A stretch of 64,000 nt of DNA from Weissella hellenica (GCF_005405545.1 NZ_BJEG01000007.1:26163-90162), one strand, 5' to 3'; counted from the first letter of the stretch, positions 1-9,724 are shown. The notes: generated from the letters alone by a model not told the origin. A program made the numbers and translations.

Positions 1-116
1 ATAAAAACTTAACAGGTCTAAAAATATAATTAACAAACCAAAATTGAGTTTGCCACTAATTCGGCACCAAATGTAATGAAAACGCCTTTAAAACAACGTT
101 TCTAGTACCTATAAAA

Positions 117-478
117 TGGAGCCGAGGGGAGTTGAACCCCTGTCCTAACATTTTGCAACCGACACATCTACGTTCATAGCAAAACAATTTAAATTTCACT
201 AATCGCACGCCGTTTTGCTAAGCGATCGAGTTAGCTAGCCTGATTATCCTCTTCTAAATTACCCCAGACGGAGATAATTTAGCGCAGGTTGTTCATTTTT
301 AGACTTATAGTAGCACACAACTAATACAACTATAAGCAACGCTAGCCGGTTTTTAGGCAGCTAATGCGTAATTATTGTTTGAATTTTTTGCAGTTAATTC
401 TACTGAGTGGATTATAGGGCCACAACCCCTAAACGCAGTGCCGGCCCAAACAATGCCAGTCGATTCCGTAACGACCCC
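117..478 (-). ncRNA. ssrA: transfer-messenger RNA (tmRNA)
   Basis: Rescues ribosomes stalled on broken mRNAs by acting first as alanyl-tRNA and then as a short message; works with SmpB (encoded at 43141). Read on the minus strand, the 5' end GGGGTCG pairs with the 3' CGGCTCC to form a 7-bp acceptor stem with one G-U pair, followed by the T-arm with GGTTCAA (as GTTGAAC on the plus strand near 131-138). The tag reading frame lies at 353-391 and encodes AKNSNNNYALAA followed by TAA, the typical AKN...ALAA form of Gram-positive tags. The terminal CCA is not encoded. About 362 nt, a normal length. A weak hairpin near 80-106 could terminate it. Confidence 0.95.
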
Positions 479-490
479 GTCAAACAATTT

Positions 491-519
491 ATTATAGCAA
501 ACATTTCGTTACTAAACAA
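491..519 (-). promoter_or_regulatory. tmRNA promoter (sigma-A type, extended -10)
   Basis: On the minus strand TTGTTT (514-519), a 17-nt spacer and TATAAT (491-496), with TGC directly before the -10 box. Initiation about 7 nt downstream would place the start just upstream of the mature tmRNA 5' end, leaving a short leader for RNase P. Confidence 0.7.
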
Positions 520-640
520 ATATAAAGTTTATAGAAAAACCTCTATAACATTCGCATTTTTAGGTTGTGAAAAAGTTGTTTATTATATTTAGTTCGTGTA
601 TAATTTACTTTTGGTGGTTAAGATTAAATTAAAACAATAA

Positions 641-653
641 AAAAGCGAACGTT
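641..653 (+). promoter_or_regulatory. possible PurR-type box upstream of guaC
   Basis: AAAAGCGAACGTT matches the Gram-positive PurBox consensus AWWWCCGAACWWT at 11 of 13 positions and lies about 20 bases before the start codon of a purine gene. PurR control of guaC is known in Bacillus. A single half-site with two mismatches is weak evidence. Confidence 0.25.
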
Positions 654-673
654 TATTTTAGGAGTTTATTAAT

Positions 674-1660
674 ATGGAAATTACAACTGTTTTTGATTAT
701 GAAGATATTCAATTAATCCCTAATAAATGTATTATTGATAGTCGTTCAGAAGCGGATGCTTCGGTAACGTTAGGTAATCATACATTTAAAATACCTGTAG
801 TCCCTGCAAATATGCAGACAGTTATTGATGATGAATTAGCTATGCAATTAGCAAAAGATGGTTATTTTTATGTCATGCACCGATTTAATCCAGAAACACG
901 TTTGGATTTTGTGCAGAAGTTTCATGAAGCAGGTCAAATCGCATCAATTTCTGTTGGGGTTAAGCAAGAAGAATATGAATTTATTGATCAATTAAAAGCA
1001 ACAGATTTAATTCCTGAGTATATTACTATTGATATTGCGCATGGTCATGCTGACTCAGTCATTAAAATGATTCAGTATATTAAAAAGACGTTGCCAGAAT
1101 CTTTTGTAATTGCTGGTAACGTTGCCACTCCTGAAGCGGTCCGTGATTTGGAAAACGCTGGTGCTGATGCAACTAAGGTGGGTGTTGGACCTGGAAAAGC
1201 TTGCATTACTAAGTTAAAGACTGGTTTTGGAACAGGCGGCTGGCAATTAGCAGCCCTTCGTTTGTGTGCAAAGGCTGCTAAAAAGCCAATTATTGCTGAT
1301 GGGGGGATTCGTTATAACGGTGACATTGCCAAGTCAGTACGCTTTGGGGCAACGATGGTGATGATTGGTTCATTATTTGCTGGTCATTCTGAAACACCTG
1401 GCGATATCGTAGAAGTTGATGGGGCAAAGTTTAAGACATATTTTGGTTCAGCTTCTCAGTTTCAAAAGGGTGAATACAAAAACGTTGAAGGTAAGAAGTT
1501 GTTAGTACCATATCGTGGGGCTATTAAAGATACACTTGTTGAAATGGAACAAGACCTACAATCATCTATTTCATACGCAGGTGGACGTCAGTTGAAAGAT
1601 TTACGATATGTGGATTATGTTATTGTAAAAAACTCAATTGTGAATGGAGATTCATACTAA
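674..1660 (+). CDS. guaC: GMP reductase
   Basis: NADPH-dependent reductive deamination of GMP to IMP, connecting guanine and adenine nucleotide pools in the cytoplasm. The 328-residue protein is a TIM barrel of the IMPDH/GMPR family. The catalytic loop [11 protein letters not shown] carries the nucleophile Cys177, the phosphate-binding DGGIRYNGD follows at about 210-220, and there are no CBS domains, which separates it from IMP dehydrogenase. Length fits the GuaC type 2 branch found in Firmicutes. The ATG has an AGGAG ribosome site 9 bases upstream. It is monocistronic, followed by a strong terminator. Possible PurR control is noted separately. Confidence 0.95.
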   Translation: MEITTVFDYEDIQLIPNKCIIDSRSEADASVTLGNHTFKIPVVPANMQTVIDDELAMQLAKDGYFYVMHRFNPETRLDFVQKFHEAGQIASISVGVKQEEYEFIDQLKATDLIPEYITIDIAHGHADSVIKMIQYIKKTLPESFVIAGNVATPEAVRDLENAGADATKVGVGPGKACITKLKTGFGTGGWQLAALRLCAKAAKKPIIADGGIRYNGDIAKSVRFGATMVMIGSLFAGHSETPGDIVEVDGAKFKTYFGSASQFQKGEYKNVEGKKLLVPYRGAIKDTLVEMEQDLQSSISYAGGRQLKDLRYVDYVIVKNSIVNGDSY

Positions 1661-1669
1661 TTTGGAAAG

Positions 1670-1694
1670 GCACTTCAGCTTGAAGTGCTTTTTT
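1670..1694 (+). terminator. intrinsic terminator of guaC
   Basis: Perfect 8-bp stem GCACTTCA/TGAAGTGC with loop GCT, followed by six T. Confidence 0.9.
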
Positions 1695-1779
1695 ATATGA
1701 TAAAAATCTGGATAAAGGGTGCATGGTAATGCAAAATTAGGTATCATATTGTTGTATATATTATTGAAGGGAGTTGTAC

Positions 1780-2832
1780 ATGAATATTTTGCAAAGATGG
1801 TTAATCAATAGTTTTGATTGGCAGGCTATTGGGCTCGCTTTAATAATTCTAATTATAACGATTATTGTAACGAAGGGGATTGTTACCCCATTATTTGGAC
1901 AAATTGAAAAACGTGTCTCAAAACGGTTCTCAATTTGGCGCGATATTTTAAAAGCATTTGAACGGCCTGTAAAAATTGCAATTCTATTTGCGGGGATAGT
2001 CTGGGCTTTGCATGTTGCACACGCACCGCGAACTATTCTGCATTATGCTCATGATATTAATAAATCAGTTTTAATTTTTAGCGTTGGTTATGGTATTTAT
2101 ACTTTAATGACGTCATTAGCCGATTTACTTAGGTATTTTGGTACGAAAGTCCATATCGAAGTTGATTCTATTGTGATGCCATTTTTAAAACGCACATTAC
2201 AATTTATTGTGATGGCTTTGACTGTGACGATGATTTTATCTGACTGGGGAATTAATGTTAACGGTGTTTTTGCAGGACTGGGATTAGCAGGATTAGCTGT
2301 TTCAATGGCGGCGCAAGATCCAATTAAAAATTTGCTGGGTGGTATCATTATTATTACTGAGAAACCATTCCAAATTGGTGATAATATCGAATCACCTTCG
2401 GTAGCTGGAGTTGCAGAAGACATCACATTTCGGTCAACGTTAATTCGAACTTTAGATGGTGCACTAGTAATTGTTCCTAATGCAACATTATCAAATGAGC
2501 CAATTACAAATTGGTCGCGAGTCGTTACTAGAAAAATAGGCTTAACATTTTATTTATCTTTAGATACCACAACGCAAGAAATTATTGCAGCATCAGAAGA
2601 TACGATGGCAAAATTAGCGCAAGATGATCATTTTGTTGAAAATTCAGCATCAGCTTCTATTAGTCAAGTGCTTCCAGAAGGATATGAATTTGATGTTAGC
2701 GTTATGCTGAAAATGGCAGCTGACACTAATTTTGCAGGTGAACGAGCAGATGTAAATATGACAGTGATGCGTATTTTAGCGGATCATGATATCCAATTAG
2801 CAGTCACTAATCGTTTGATACCAAACTCGTAA
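1780..2832 (+). CDS. MscS-family mechanosensitive channel
   Basis: Membrane protein that would open under membrane tension to release solutes on hypo-osmotic shock. Three or more hydrophobic segments occupy residues ~15-40, 65-85 and 135-200, and the last one carries the Gly/Ala-rich pore helix typical of MscS (FAGLGLAGLAVSMAAQDPI), followed by the conserved NLLGG and the beta domain (QIGDNI). At 350 residues it is a little longer than the classical 286-residue MscS. The ATG at 1780 is preferred over an in-frame TTG two codons upstream because AAGGGAG lies 6 bases before it. Monocistronic between guaC and the cytosine permease leader. Confidence 0.88.
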   Translation: MNILQRWLINSFDWQAIGLALIILIITIIVTKGIVTPLFGQIEKRVSKRFSIWRDILKAFERPVKIAILFAGIVWALHVAHAPRTILHYAHDINKSVLIFSVGYGIYTLMTSLADLLRYFGTKVHIEVDSIVMPFLKRTLQFIVMALTVTMILSDWGINVNGVFAGLGLAGLAVSMAAQDPIKNLLGGIIIITEKPFQIGDNIESPSVAGVAEDITFRSTLIRTLDGALVIVPNATLSNEPITNWSRVVTRKIGLTFYLSLDTTTQEIIAASEDTMAKLAQDDHFVENSASASISQVLPEGYEFDVSVMLKMAADTNFAGERADVNMTVMRILADHDIQLAVTNRLIPNS

Positions 2833-2890
2833 TTGACTTAATTTTTAGAAACAGGTATAGTTTTATACAATAAAAATATTGCTTTTTTAA

Positions 2891-2971
2891 TGGTCAGACG
2901 AGAGCTGGCCAAGGAGCGCGTAAAAAAGATAAGTATACTTAATCGCGCCATTGCTATGGTGCGATTTTTTT
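2891..2971 (+). promoter_or_regulatory. transcription attenuator in the cytosine permease leader
   Basis: A 7-bp hairpin (TGGTCAG/CTGGCCA, about 2891-2911) is followed by GGAGCGCG (2923-2930) and then by a perfect 11-bp terminator stem (2941-2951 with 2956-2966, loop TGCT) ending in a T run, all upstream of the permease ribosome site. GCGCG (2926-2930) can pair with CGCGC inside the terminator stem (2944-2948), so the two states exclude each other. This is the layout of a riboswitch or protein-controlled attenuator. I could not match the upstream part to PyrR, TPP, purine or preQ1 consensus elements. Confidence 0.65.
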
Positions 2972-2993
2972 ACTTAATAATAAGGAGAAAAAA

Positions 2994-4352
2994 GTGGCAA
3001 AAGAGTTTGGTCAAATTCAGGCTATTGGCAAAAATCAACGAACGATGTCAAATTGGGATATGTTTGCAACGTGGATCGGTGCTAATGCAAACAATGGTAC
3101 TTGGTATATCGGTGGTGTCATTGCGGCAGCAGGTATATATACAGCTTCAACAACGTTAATTACGACAGGGATAATATCGTACATATTTTTAGCGTTGGCA
3201 TCATATATGGGCTACAAAACAGGATTGCCAATGATGACTCTAACACGGGCTTCTTTTGGATTGAAAGGATCATTTGGACCTTCAATTATTAATATGGTTC
3301 AATTCATTGGATGGGCTGCAGCAAATACTTTTATCGCTGCTATTTCTATATCTGTCATTTTTAAAGATTTATTTAATTGGACATCATATGCTGATGGCGG
3401 TAAGACTGGTTTAGTTGTTGGAATCATTATCATGTCATTATTGCATTTAGCATCAATTTCATTAGGCGAAAAATCAGTTCGTATGATTGAACGTGTGGGG
3501 ATTATATTAGTTATCATTTTTGTGATTTGGGAAGCAATCGTGGTTTTTCAACATGTTTCATTGGATCAAATTTTTGACTGGCAAGCACCTAAGTCTGTAC
3601 GTATTTCATCAGGGGAAGCAATTGATATATTGGCGGCGTTTAATTTGGCTTGGGTAACGGCATCATCTGACTTTTCTCGTTTTGCTAAAAAGAAGTCAGG
3701 TGGAACTACTTGGTCATTCTTGGGTGCTAATGTTGGTTTGTTTAGCTTTGCTTTTATTGGTTTACTAGCAACCATTGGTACAGCGGTAATGAATCAGGCA
3801 TTTGACCCTAATGATTCAGATCCCTCAACAATAGCTTCTAAATTGGGATTGGGTATTATTGCACTATTAGTTATTATTATTACATCAGCCACTGCTAATG
3901 CTGTGAACCTAATGGCTGCTGGCTCAGCATTGACAAATATGTGGCACAAGTTAAAGCTAACACCAGCATTGTGGATTGTAACGCTAATAGCAACATTGGT
4001 ATCATTTATTCCGCTATTGTTTGCAACGTTTTTGGATGCTTTTACTGTATTTTTGGATTATATTGGGATGTTTTTGGGGCCAGAAATAGCAGTGTTCTTA
4101 GTAGATTATTTTATTATTCGTAAAGGACAATATGAAATTAGTGAAATAACAAAAGTTTCCGGTAAATATTGGTATGCTAGTGGTATAAATTGGCTTGCGA
4201 TTGCATCATGGGCTGTTGGAATCATACTATATTTCAGTTTGAAATCAGTCTTTTGGATTAGTCAAACCATTGGTGTTACCTTTGTGACGATGGTTCTTTC
4301 TGGTGTCATTTATTATATTTTGACAAAAGTGTTTGGTAAATATGTAAAATAA
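2994..4352 (+). CDS. codB: NCS1-family cytosine/purine permease
   Basis: Integral membrane transporter, most likely for cytosine, feeding the cytosine deaminase encoded two genes downstream. The 452 residues hold about 12 hydrophobic segments. The N-terminal NWDMFATWIGANANNGTWYIGG is the helix-1 signature of NCS1 permeases, and a Trp-Val-Thr-Ala-Ser-Ser-Asp-Phe-Ser segment (~218-226) matches the second substrate-site region. The start codon is GTG with AAGGAG 6 bases upstream. The preceding terminator-type leader suggests expression by transcription antitermination. The substrate assignment rests on family and on the neighbouring codA; a related pyrimidine precursor cannot be excluded. Confidence 0.85.
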   Translation: MAKEFGQIQAIGKNQRTMSNWDMFATWIGANANNGTWYIGGVIAAAGIYTASTTLITTGIISYIFLALASYMGYKTGLPMMTLTRASFGLKGSFGPSIINMVQFIGWAAANTFIAAISISVIFKDLFNWTSYADGGKTGLVVGIIIMSLLHLASISLGEKSVRMIERVGIILVIIFVIWEAIVVFQHVSLDQIFDWQAPKSVRISSGEAIDILAAFNLAWVTASSDFSRFAKKKSGGTTWSFLGANVGLFSFAFIGLLATIGTAVMNQAFDPNDSDPSTIASKLGLGIIALLVIIITSATANAVNLMAAGSALTNMWHKLKLTPALWIVTLIATLVSFIPLLFATFLDAFTVFLDYIGMFLGPEIAVFLVDYFIIRKGQYEISEITKVSGKYWYASGINWLAIASWAVGIILYFSLKSVFWISQTIGVTFVTMVLSGVIYYILTKVFGKYVK

Positions 4353-4389
4353 TAGATTTTTTTCGTACAATATATTTGAGGATTATAAA

Positions 4390-6468
4390 ATGAAATATTT
4401 AATTGTGACGGAAAAACCATCTGCAGCCAAGAATTTTGTTAAGGCATTAGGTGGCCAAACAGGACAATTTTCAGGCAATGATTATCGCATTGTTAATTTA
4501 CATGGTCATATGATGGGGTTTAAAGAACCTGAAGAAATGGTTAGTGAAGATAAACAAACAGCATATAAATCTTGGACCCTGAATTATTTGCCTTGGCAAC
4601 TAGATGAAATGAATTGGCAAAGAACTTATTTAAAGCAGCGCCAACCACGAACGGGACGCTTAAAGTCAACTAAAACAGAATTAACAGAATTACGGCAAGA
4701 AAGTAAAAATAAATATGATGCGCTAGTAATCGCAACTGATACAGATCCATCTGGTGAGGGTGATTTGTTAGCATGGGAAGTGATTGATGCTATTCATTGG
4801 CAGGGGCGTGTGTTGCGTGCAAATTTTGTCGATGAAGCGCCTAATAGTATTCGAAAAGCGATGGAGAACCTAACGGACGTATCTGATAAATGGCAACATG
4901 GTGCTTACTTAAAAGGTGAAACACGTAGTCGTTGGGACTTTGCTTCAATGCAACTGACGAGAATTGCCACTACTTCGGCAAAAAAGGCAGGGTACAAAGT
5001 TGTAGCACGGGAAGGACGCTTGAAATCAGTCATTGTTTGGAAAATTTTTGAACAAATGCAGGCTATTAAAGATTATGTAAAAAAGCCATATTACGAAATT
5101 TGCTTTGCAGATGAATCAAATCATATCTATCGACGGCAAGTTTCTAAAAGTACGATACCTGATTGGCGATATGATGATAAAGTGCAAGCAAAACAGGAGC
5201 TACAACGTTATGATACGGCTAATGTCATTAATGAACATCATGAAAAAAGGCAACAAGCGCCTGATAAGTTACTCGATTTGGCAGGCTTAGCAGCAATTTT
5301 GGCCCCAAGAGGGTTTGATAGTAAAGAAGTATTACAAACTTATCAAAAAATGTATGAGGCACAAATTGTGTCATACCCTAGAACGGATGACAAAACCGTT
5401 ACACCAGAACAATTTTTTGAACTGTTACCAAAGGTTGATCAAATTGCTGATGTCGTTGGTGTTGACAAACAACTGCTCACACATCGACAAGTGCGCGCAA
5501 CACATGTGAAAGAAACTGGATCGCATGGTGCAAATCGACCAGGAATAAAAGTACCGGTTAATTTAGCTGATTTATCTAAATATGGACCAAGTGCAGCGGC
5601 AATTTATGAAATATTGGCTAAAAACTATTTGGCAATGTTGGCAGAAAATTATGTTTATGACCATGTAACGGCACAATTAGCAGAGTATCCAGCCTTTAAA
5701 ACGGCATTTAATATACCGATTGCACTTAATTATAAGCTTGTGTATGATGCACAAAAGGCGTTACAAGTGGATGAAGAAGTTACGCATACGCAAAATAATC
5801 AAGTCGGTCCCCAAGCAACGCCATTTATTTTTGAAGGTGCTAATAAAAAGCCACCTTATCCAACAACCAAGTGGTTAATGGCATTCTTGGAAAAACATAA
5901 TGTTGGAACTGGGGCAACACGGGTATCAACACTTTCACAAATGAGTCAAGGTAGTAAAGCAATGATGCAAGAAAAAAAGGGGCGCCTAACGTTAACTGAG
6001 ACAGGCAATGTTTCAGCTATTATGGTACATAATACATGGATTGCATCACCCAAAATAACCAAACGTTTATTTGAAATAATGAATGAAGTTGGTGAGTTTA
6101 AGATATCAATGCCAGACGCACTAAATTCACTAACACAAGTTGTTGCGCATGATATGCCGATTATGGTTCAAAATGCCCAAAAATTAGAAACAATACTAGG
6201 CAAACCTAAAATAAAAAAGACGACTAGTAAGACAAAAAAGACTGAAAAAGTAAGTGGTTTGTTTAATAATCAAACCATCCAATTTTCTAAAACATGGAGT
6301 GATCATACGTTTTCAGATGCAGAAATCCAAACGTTATTATCAGGTGGTGAGGTGAGTTTTTCATCTAAAACAAAGCGAGGCAAGCAGTATACTGCAACAG
6401 GAAAGCTAGCAAAGCAGACTTTCAAAGGGCATTCATACTACGGTTTTAAATTAAATCCTAAATCGTAG
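4390..6468 (+). CDS. topB: type IA DNA topoisomerase III
   Basis: Single-strand passage enzyme that decatenates and relaxes negatively supercoiled DNA. The 692-residue protein opens with the Toprim domain (EKPSAA near residue 8; acidic DTDPSGEGD near 117-125). The active-site tyrosine is Tyr329 in VSYPRTDD. A Lys-rich linker (~610-625) leads to a C-terminal domain of about 65 residues without zinc-binding cysteines. Start at ATG shortly after the permease stop, apparently in one transcript with the flanking cytosine salvage genes, an unusual partnership with no obvious functional link. Confidence 0.93.
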   Translation: MKYLIVTEKPSAAKNFVKALGGQTGQFSGNDYRIVNLHGHMMGFKEPEEMVSEDKQTAYKSWTLNYLPWQLDEMNWQRTYLKQRQPRTGRLKSTKTELTELRQESKNKYDALVIATDTDPSGEGDLLAWEVIDAIHWQGRVLRANFVDEAPNSIRKAMENLTDVSDKWQHGAYLKGETRSRWDFASMQLTRIATTSAKKAGYKVVAREGRLKSVIVWKIFEQMQAIKDYVKKPYYEICFADESNHIYRRQVSKSTIPDWRYDDKVQAKQELQRYDTANVINEHHEKRQQAPDKLLDLAGLAAILAPRGFDSKEVLQTYQKMYEAQIVSYPRTDDKTVTPEQFFELLPKVDQIADVVGVDKQLLTHRQVRATHVKETGSHGANRPGIKVPVNLADLSKYGPSAAAIYEILAKNYLAMLAENYVYDHVTAQLAEYPAFKTAFNIPIALNYKLVYDAQKALQVDEEVTHTQNNQVGPQATPFIFEGANKKPPYPTTKWLMAFLEKHNVGTGATRVSTLSQMSQGSKAMMQEKKGRLTLTETGNVSAIMVHNTWIASPKITKRLFEIMNEVGEFKISMPDALNSLTQVVAHDMPIMVQNAQKLETILGKPKIKKTTSKTKKTEKVSGLFNNQTIQFSKTWSDHTFSDAEIQTLLSGGEVSFSSKTKRGKQYTATGKLAKQTFKGHSYYGFKLNPKS

Positions 6469-6495
6469 TAGGTATAGATTAAGAGGATAGGGACA

Positions 6496-7743
6496 ATGTT
6501 AATTAAACAAGTTGTGATTGAAAATGCAAAAAAGAAACAAGATGTACGAATTGTTGATGGTAAATTTGAAGCAATTGCAGATTATTTAGAAGCAAATGCA
6601 GGTGAGCAAATTATTGATGCCAATGGTAAATTGATGATACCGCCATTTGTAGATCCACACGTACACCTAGATTCTACGATGACGGCCGGTGAGCCTGTGT
6701 GGAATGAAAAGGGAACCTTGTTTGAAGGAATTCGTATTTGGGGTGAACGCAAGCAAACATTGTCACATGAAGATGTTAAACGACGGGCAATAAAAGCATT
6801 GAAAATTCAAGCTGCACACGGGCTACAATTTGTCCGCTCACATGTTGATGTGACTGATCCTGATTTGGTGGCTCTAAAAGCACTGATAGAGGTACGTGAA
6901 GAAGTAAAACCATGGATGACGTTGCAACTAGTTGCCTTTCCTCAAGACGGTATTTTATCATTTCCTAATGGTAAAGAACTGATGACCAAAGCGGCTGAAA
7001 TGGGTGTTGATGCGATTGGTGCAATTCCGCATTTTGAGTTTACACGTGAATATTCAGTTGAGTCGTTGCATTTTGTATTTGACTTGGCAAAAAAATACCA
7101 TTTGTTGATTGATGCGCACACTGATGAAATAGATGATCCTGCTTCACGTGGCTTAGAAACATTAGCCACCTTAGCATTGGAGACTGGCTTAAAGGAACGT
7201 GTAACTGCTTCGCATACAACAGCAATGGGATCATATAATGATGCCTATGTTTCTAAGTTAATGAGATTATTAAAGCTGGCTGATCTTAATTTTGTAGCTA
7301 ATCCATTGATTAATATGTATTTGGGTGGCCGTTTTGATACTTATCCGAAACGACGTGGCTTGACGCGGGTTAAGGAATTAGACCAAGAAGGATTGAATGT
7401 TGCTTTTGGTGAAGATGATATCAAAGACCCTTGGTATCCAATGGGAAATGGTAACATGATGGATGTGCTGCATATGGGCCTTCATGCGACACAAATGATG
7501 GGCCATACAGAAATAATGAATTCATATCGTTTCATTACTAGCCATGGCGCACGTGCACTACAAGTTGAAGATCAATACGGGATTGAAGTTGGTAAACCTG
7601 CTAATTTCTTAATTTTTAATGCAGACAACTGGTACAATACTTTAAATGAACGCGTTGAAATGTTATATTCCGTTCATGAAGGAAAAGTGCTAGTAAAGAC
7701 ACAACCGGCAAAAATAGAGGTTGATTTACCACAATTAGATTAA
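6496..7743 (+). CDS. codA: cytosine deaminase
   Basis: Metal-dependent amidohydrolase converting cytosine to uracil plus ammonia for pyrimidine salvage. At 415 residues it matches CodA. Metal ligands are visible in order: DPHVHLD (~54-60), HTDE near 212, the ASHTTAM loop near 244, and GEDDIKDPWYPMG near 311, where the Asp is the typical CodA metal ligand. Preceded by AAGAGGATAGGG as a ribosome site. It closes the codB-topB-codA unit and is followed by a strong terminator. The pairing with the permease supports cytosine as substrate of both. Confidence 0.92.
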   Translation: MLIKQVVIENAKKKQDVRIVDGKFEAIADYLEANAGEQIIDANGKLMIPPFVDPHVHLDSTMTAGEPVWNEKGTLFEGIRIWGERKQTLSHEDVKRRAIKALKIQAAHGLQFVRSHVDVTDPDLVALKALIEVREEVKPWMTLQLVAFPQDGILSFPNGKELMTKAAEMGVDAIGAIPHFEFTREYSVESLHFVFDLAKKYHLLIDAHTDEIDDPASRGLETLATLALETGLKERVTASHTTAMGSYNDAYVSKLMRLLKLADLNFVANPLINMYLGGRFDTYPKRRGLTRVKELDQEGLNVAFGEDDIKDPWYPMGNGNMMDVLHMGLHATQMMGHTEIMNSYRFITSHGARALQVEDQYGIEVGKPANFLIFNADNWYNTLNERVEMLYSVHEGKVLVKTQPAKIEVDLPQLD

Positions 7744-7747
7744 TTAT

Positions 7748-7785
7748 AAAAAGAGCAAGTCATCGTTAGGTGATTTGCTCTTTTT
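7748..7785 (+). terminator. intrinsic terminator of the codB-topB-codA unit
   Basis: 15-base arms AAAAAGAGCAAGTCA and TGATTTGCTCTTTTT around an 8-base loop, ending in five T. Confidence 0.9.
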
Positions 7786-8054
7786 ATGTATTTAAACACT
7801 AAAATATACAGGGTTATATAATCGGTGTTTTTGTGATGTTATGCACGTTTTAGTGGCTACTGGCAAGTTAAATGATGTTTGTAATTAAAAATAAATCATT
7901 TATTGATAAATCCCGCATGTTAACAATGATTGGTATTTAGTGTTGCGTTGATGGGATAGCCCTATAAAAAAAATTGGGCCACATCGTTGTATAATAATTG
8001 TGAAGATTTTTTTAAAAATAAAATATAAACAATCATGAAATGTCGGGTGATAAA

Positions 8055-8783
8055 ATGAATTTATTAATGATAGAGGATAATACGGCCGTATCAGAAATGA
8101 TGGGGATGTTTTACAAAAAAGAGCAATGGAATGTGGTTAACGCTTATGATGGTGAAGAGGCTTTGGAATTATTTGATGATGATAAACAAGCTTGGGATGT
8201 CATTGTTTTAGATTTGAACTTGCCTAAAGTCGATGGCATGCAGGTTGCCATTAAAATCAGAGAAAGTACAGAAACAGTAGCATTAATTATGTTAACGGCG
8301 CGTGATTCTGATTCTGATCAAGTATTAGGATTTGAAGTTGGCGCAGACGACTACGTCACAAAACCATTTAGTCCAATTACGTTGATTGCTCGAATTAAAG
8401 CGTTACATCGTAGAGCAACGATGCAAACCAATGGACAAGATGATAATGTTGCAGATGATTTTGATATTAAAACACGGACCTTTAAATTAAATTCACGGAC
8501 CCGTGAAGCATATATAAATAATGTGTTGATACCAGACTTAACACCTAAAGAATTTGATTTACTTCGTGTGTTGTCACAAAAACCACGGCAAGTTTTTTCA
8601 CGTGACCAACTGCTACAATTAGTTTGGAATTATGAATATTTTGGTGATGAAAGAACCGTTGATGCACATGTTAAAAAATTGCGTCAAAAAATTGAAAAAG
8701 TAGGGCCACAAGTTATTCAAACAGTATGGGGTGTTGGTTACAAGTTTGATGACTCTATTTTGCCAGAAAATCCAAGAAAATAG
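8055..8783 (+). CDS. OmpR-family response regulator
   Basis: DNA-binding partner of the histidine kinase encoded directly downstream. The receiver domain (1-120) has the acidic pair ED near residues 7-8, phospho-acceptor Asp53 in VLDLNLP, Thr in LTARD and Lys in the DYVTKPF loop. The winged-helix output domain fills ~140-235 with the typical LTPKEFDLLRVL and RTVDAHVKKLRQKI. I chose the ATG at 8055, giving MNLLMIEDN, over an ATG five codons upstream, which lacks a ribosome site. A TATAAT at 7990-7995 may be the -10 box. Target genes cannot be inferred from the neighbours. Confidence 0.92.
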   Translation: MNLLMIEDNTAVSEMMGMFYKKEQWNVVNAYDGEEALELFDDDKQAWDVIVLDLNLPKVDGMQVAIKIRESTETVALIMLTARDSDSDQVLGFEVGADDYVTKPFSPITLIARIKALHRRATMQTNGQDDNVADDFDIKTRTFKLNSRTREAYINNVLIPDLTPKEFDLLRVLSQKPRQVFSRDQLLQLVWNYEYFGDERTVDAHVKKLRQKIEKVGPQVIQTVWGVGYKFDDSILPENPRK

Positions 8784-8803
8784 ATGAAGGACTATGAATA
8801 AAT

Positions 8804-9703
8804 ATGAAAAATAGAGGGCTTGAGATAATATTAATAGTTTTGAGCACACTTCTTTTCTTATTGACTAGCTGGGTATTCATTAATAATGCTAACGTAGCCT
8901 TGTTCGTGATACTGGTGATTGTGATCGGGCTGTTCGTTACAACGATAACATTGGTTACACGGCAAAAAAAAGTAACAGCGCAACAGGCAGATGAAATTGC
9001 AACCTTGCAACAAGAAATAGTTAAGCAAAGAGATGAAGAAGCAACCATGCTAGCCAATGTGTCACATGAAATGCGCACCCCATTGACGACAATTACAGGA
9101 CTTGCGGAAGGTCTTCAATATGGTGTTATGGAGGGTAACGAGCAGCGATCTTATGATTTAATCAAAGAAGAAGCGGATCGTTTAACGAGATTGGTGAGAT
9201 CTGTACTTTCTTTGGAGCGTATGAGACAAGGAAATGCAGGGGATCAAGCAGAAAATTTTAATGTAACATCGTTAATTAGTGAATTGATAGAAAAAATGTG
9301 GCCACAAGCAAATAAATTTGGTAACGAAATTCAAAATCTTTGTGAGCCAGACGTTTACGTGTATGCTGTAGTTGATCAAGTAGAACGAATTTTGATTAAC
9401 ATTTTGGCAAATGCAATTCAATTTACTAAAAATGGTATTATAACCGTTTCTGCCAAAGATGTTGCAGGTAAGACACATCTTTTTGTTACCGATACTGGTA
9501 TTGGTATGACTGCTGAGCAAATAGATAGAATGTGGCAACGTTATTACAAGGTTGATCCATCTCGCACGATAAAAGGAGAATCCGGATTGGGGATGTCAAT
9601 TGTCCGTGAGCTAATTAAAGCAAATAATGGTGAAATTAAAGTGACTTCCAAAGTTGATGTGGGCACTACGTTTGAAGTGGTATTGCCACAAAAATCAAGT
9701 TAA
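8804..9703 (+). CDS. sensor histidine kinase with short intramembrane sensor
   Basis: Membrane kinase pairing with the upstream regulator. Two hydrophobic helices (~8-28 and ~32-52) are separated by only a few residues, so there is no real extracellular domain; this resembles intramembrane-sensing kinases. A linker leads to the DHp helix with phospho-acceptor His88 in NVSHEMRTPL, then the ATPase core with N-box NILANAIQF, G1 VTDTGIGM, F-box WQRYYKVD and G2 GLGMSIV. All key residues are present. The gene starts 20 bases after the regulator stop, in one operon. Signal unknown; membrane or envelope stress is an inference from topology. Confidence 0.9.
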   Translation: MKNRGLEIILIVLSTLLFLLTSWVFINNANVALFVILVIVIGLFVTTITLVTRQKKVTAQQADEIATLQQEIVKQRDEEATMLANVSHEMRTPLTTITGLAEGLQYGVMEGNEQRSYDLIKEEADRLTRLVRSVLSLERMRQGNAGDQAENFNVTSLISELIEKMWPQANKFGNEIQNLCEPDVYVYAVVDQVERILINILANAIQFTKNGIITVSAKDVAGKTHLFVTDTGIGMTAEQIDRMWQRYYKVDPSRTIKGESGLGMSIVRELIKANNGEIKVTSKVDVGTTFEVVLPQKSS

Positions 9704-9724
9704 CCTTTTAGGTTATATTATTTA

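Noticed and set aside
117..130. tmRNA 3' end as a phage attachment site
   Set aside because: tmRNA ends are frequent integration targets, but no integrase or direct repeat of the tmRNA end was seen in the window.
407..592. 61-residue plus-strand reading frame over the start
   Set aside because: It lies over the tmRNA gene and its promoter on the opposite strand; no ribosome site.
2891..2930. PyrR-binding element or known riboswitch before codB
   Set aside because: The conserved PyrR loop and the cores of purine, TPP and preQ1 aptamers were not found by eye; left as unknown attenuator.
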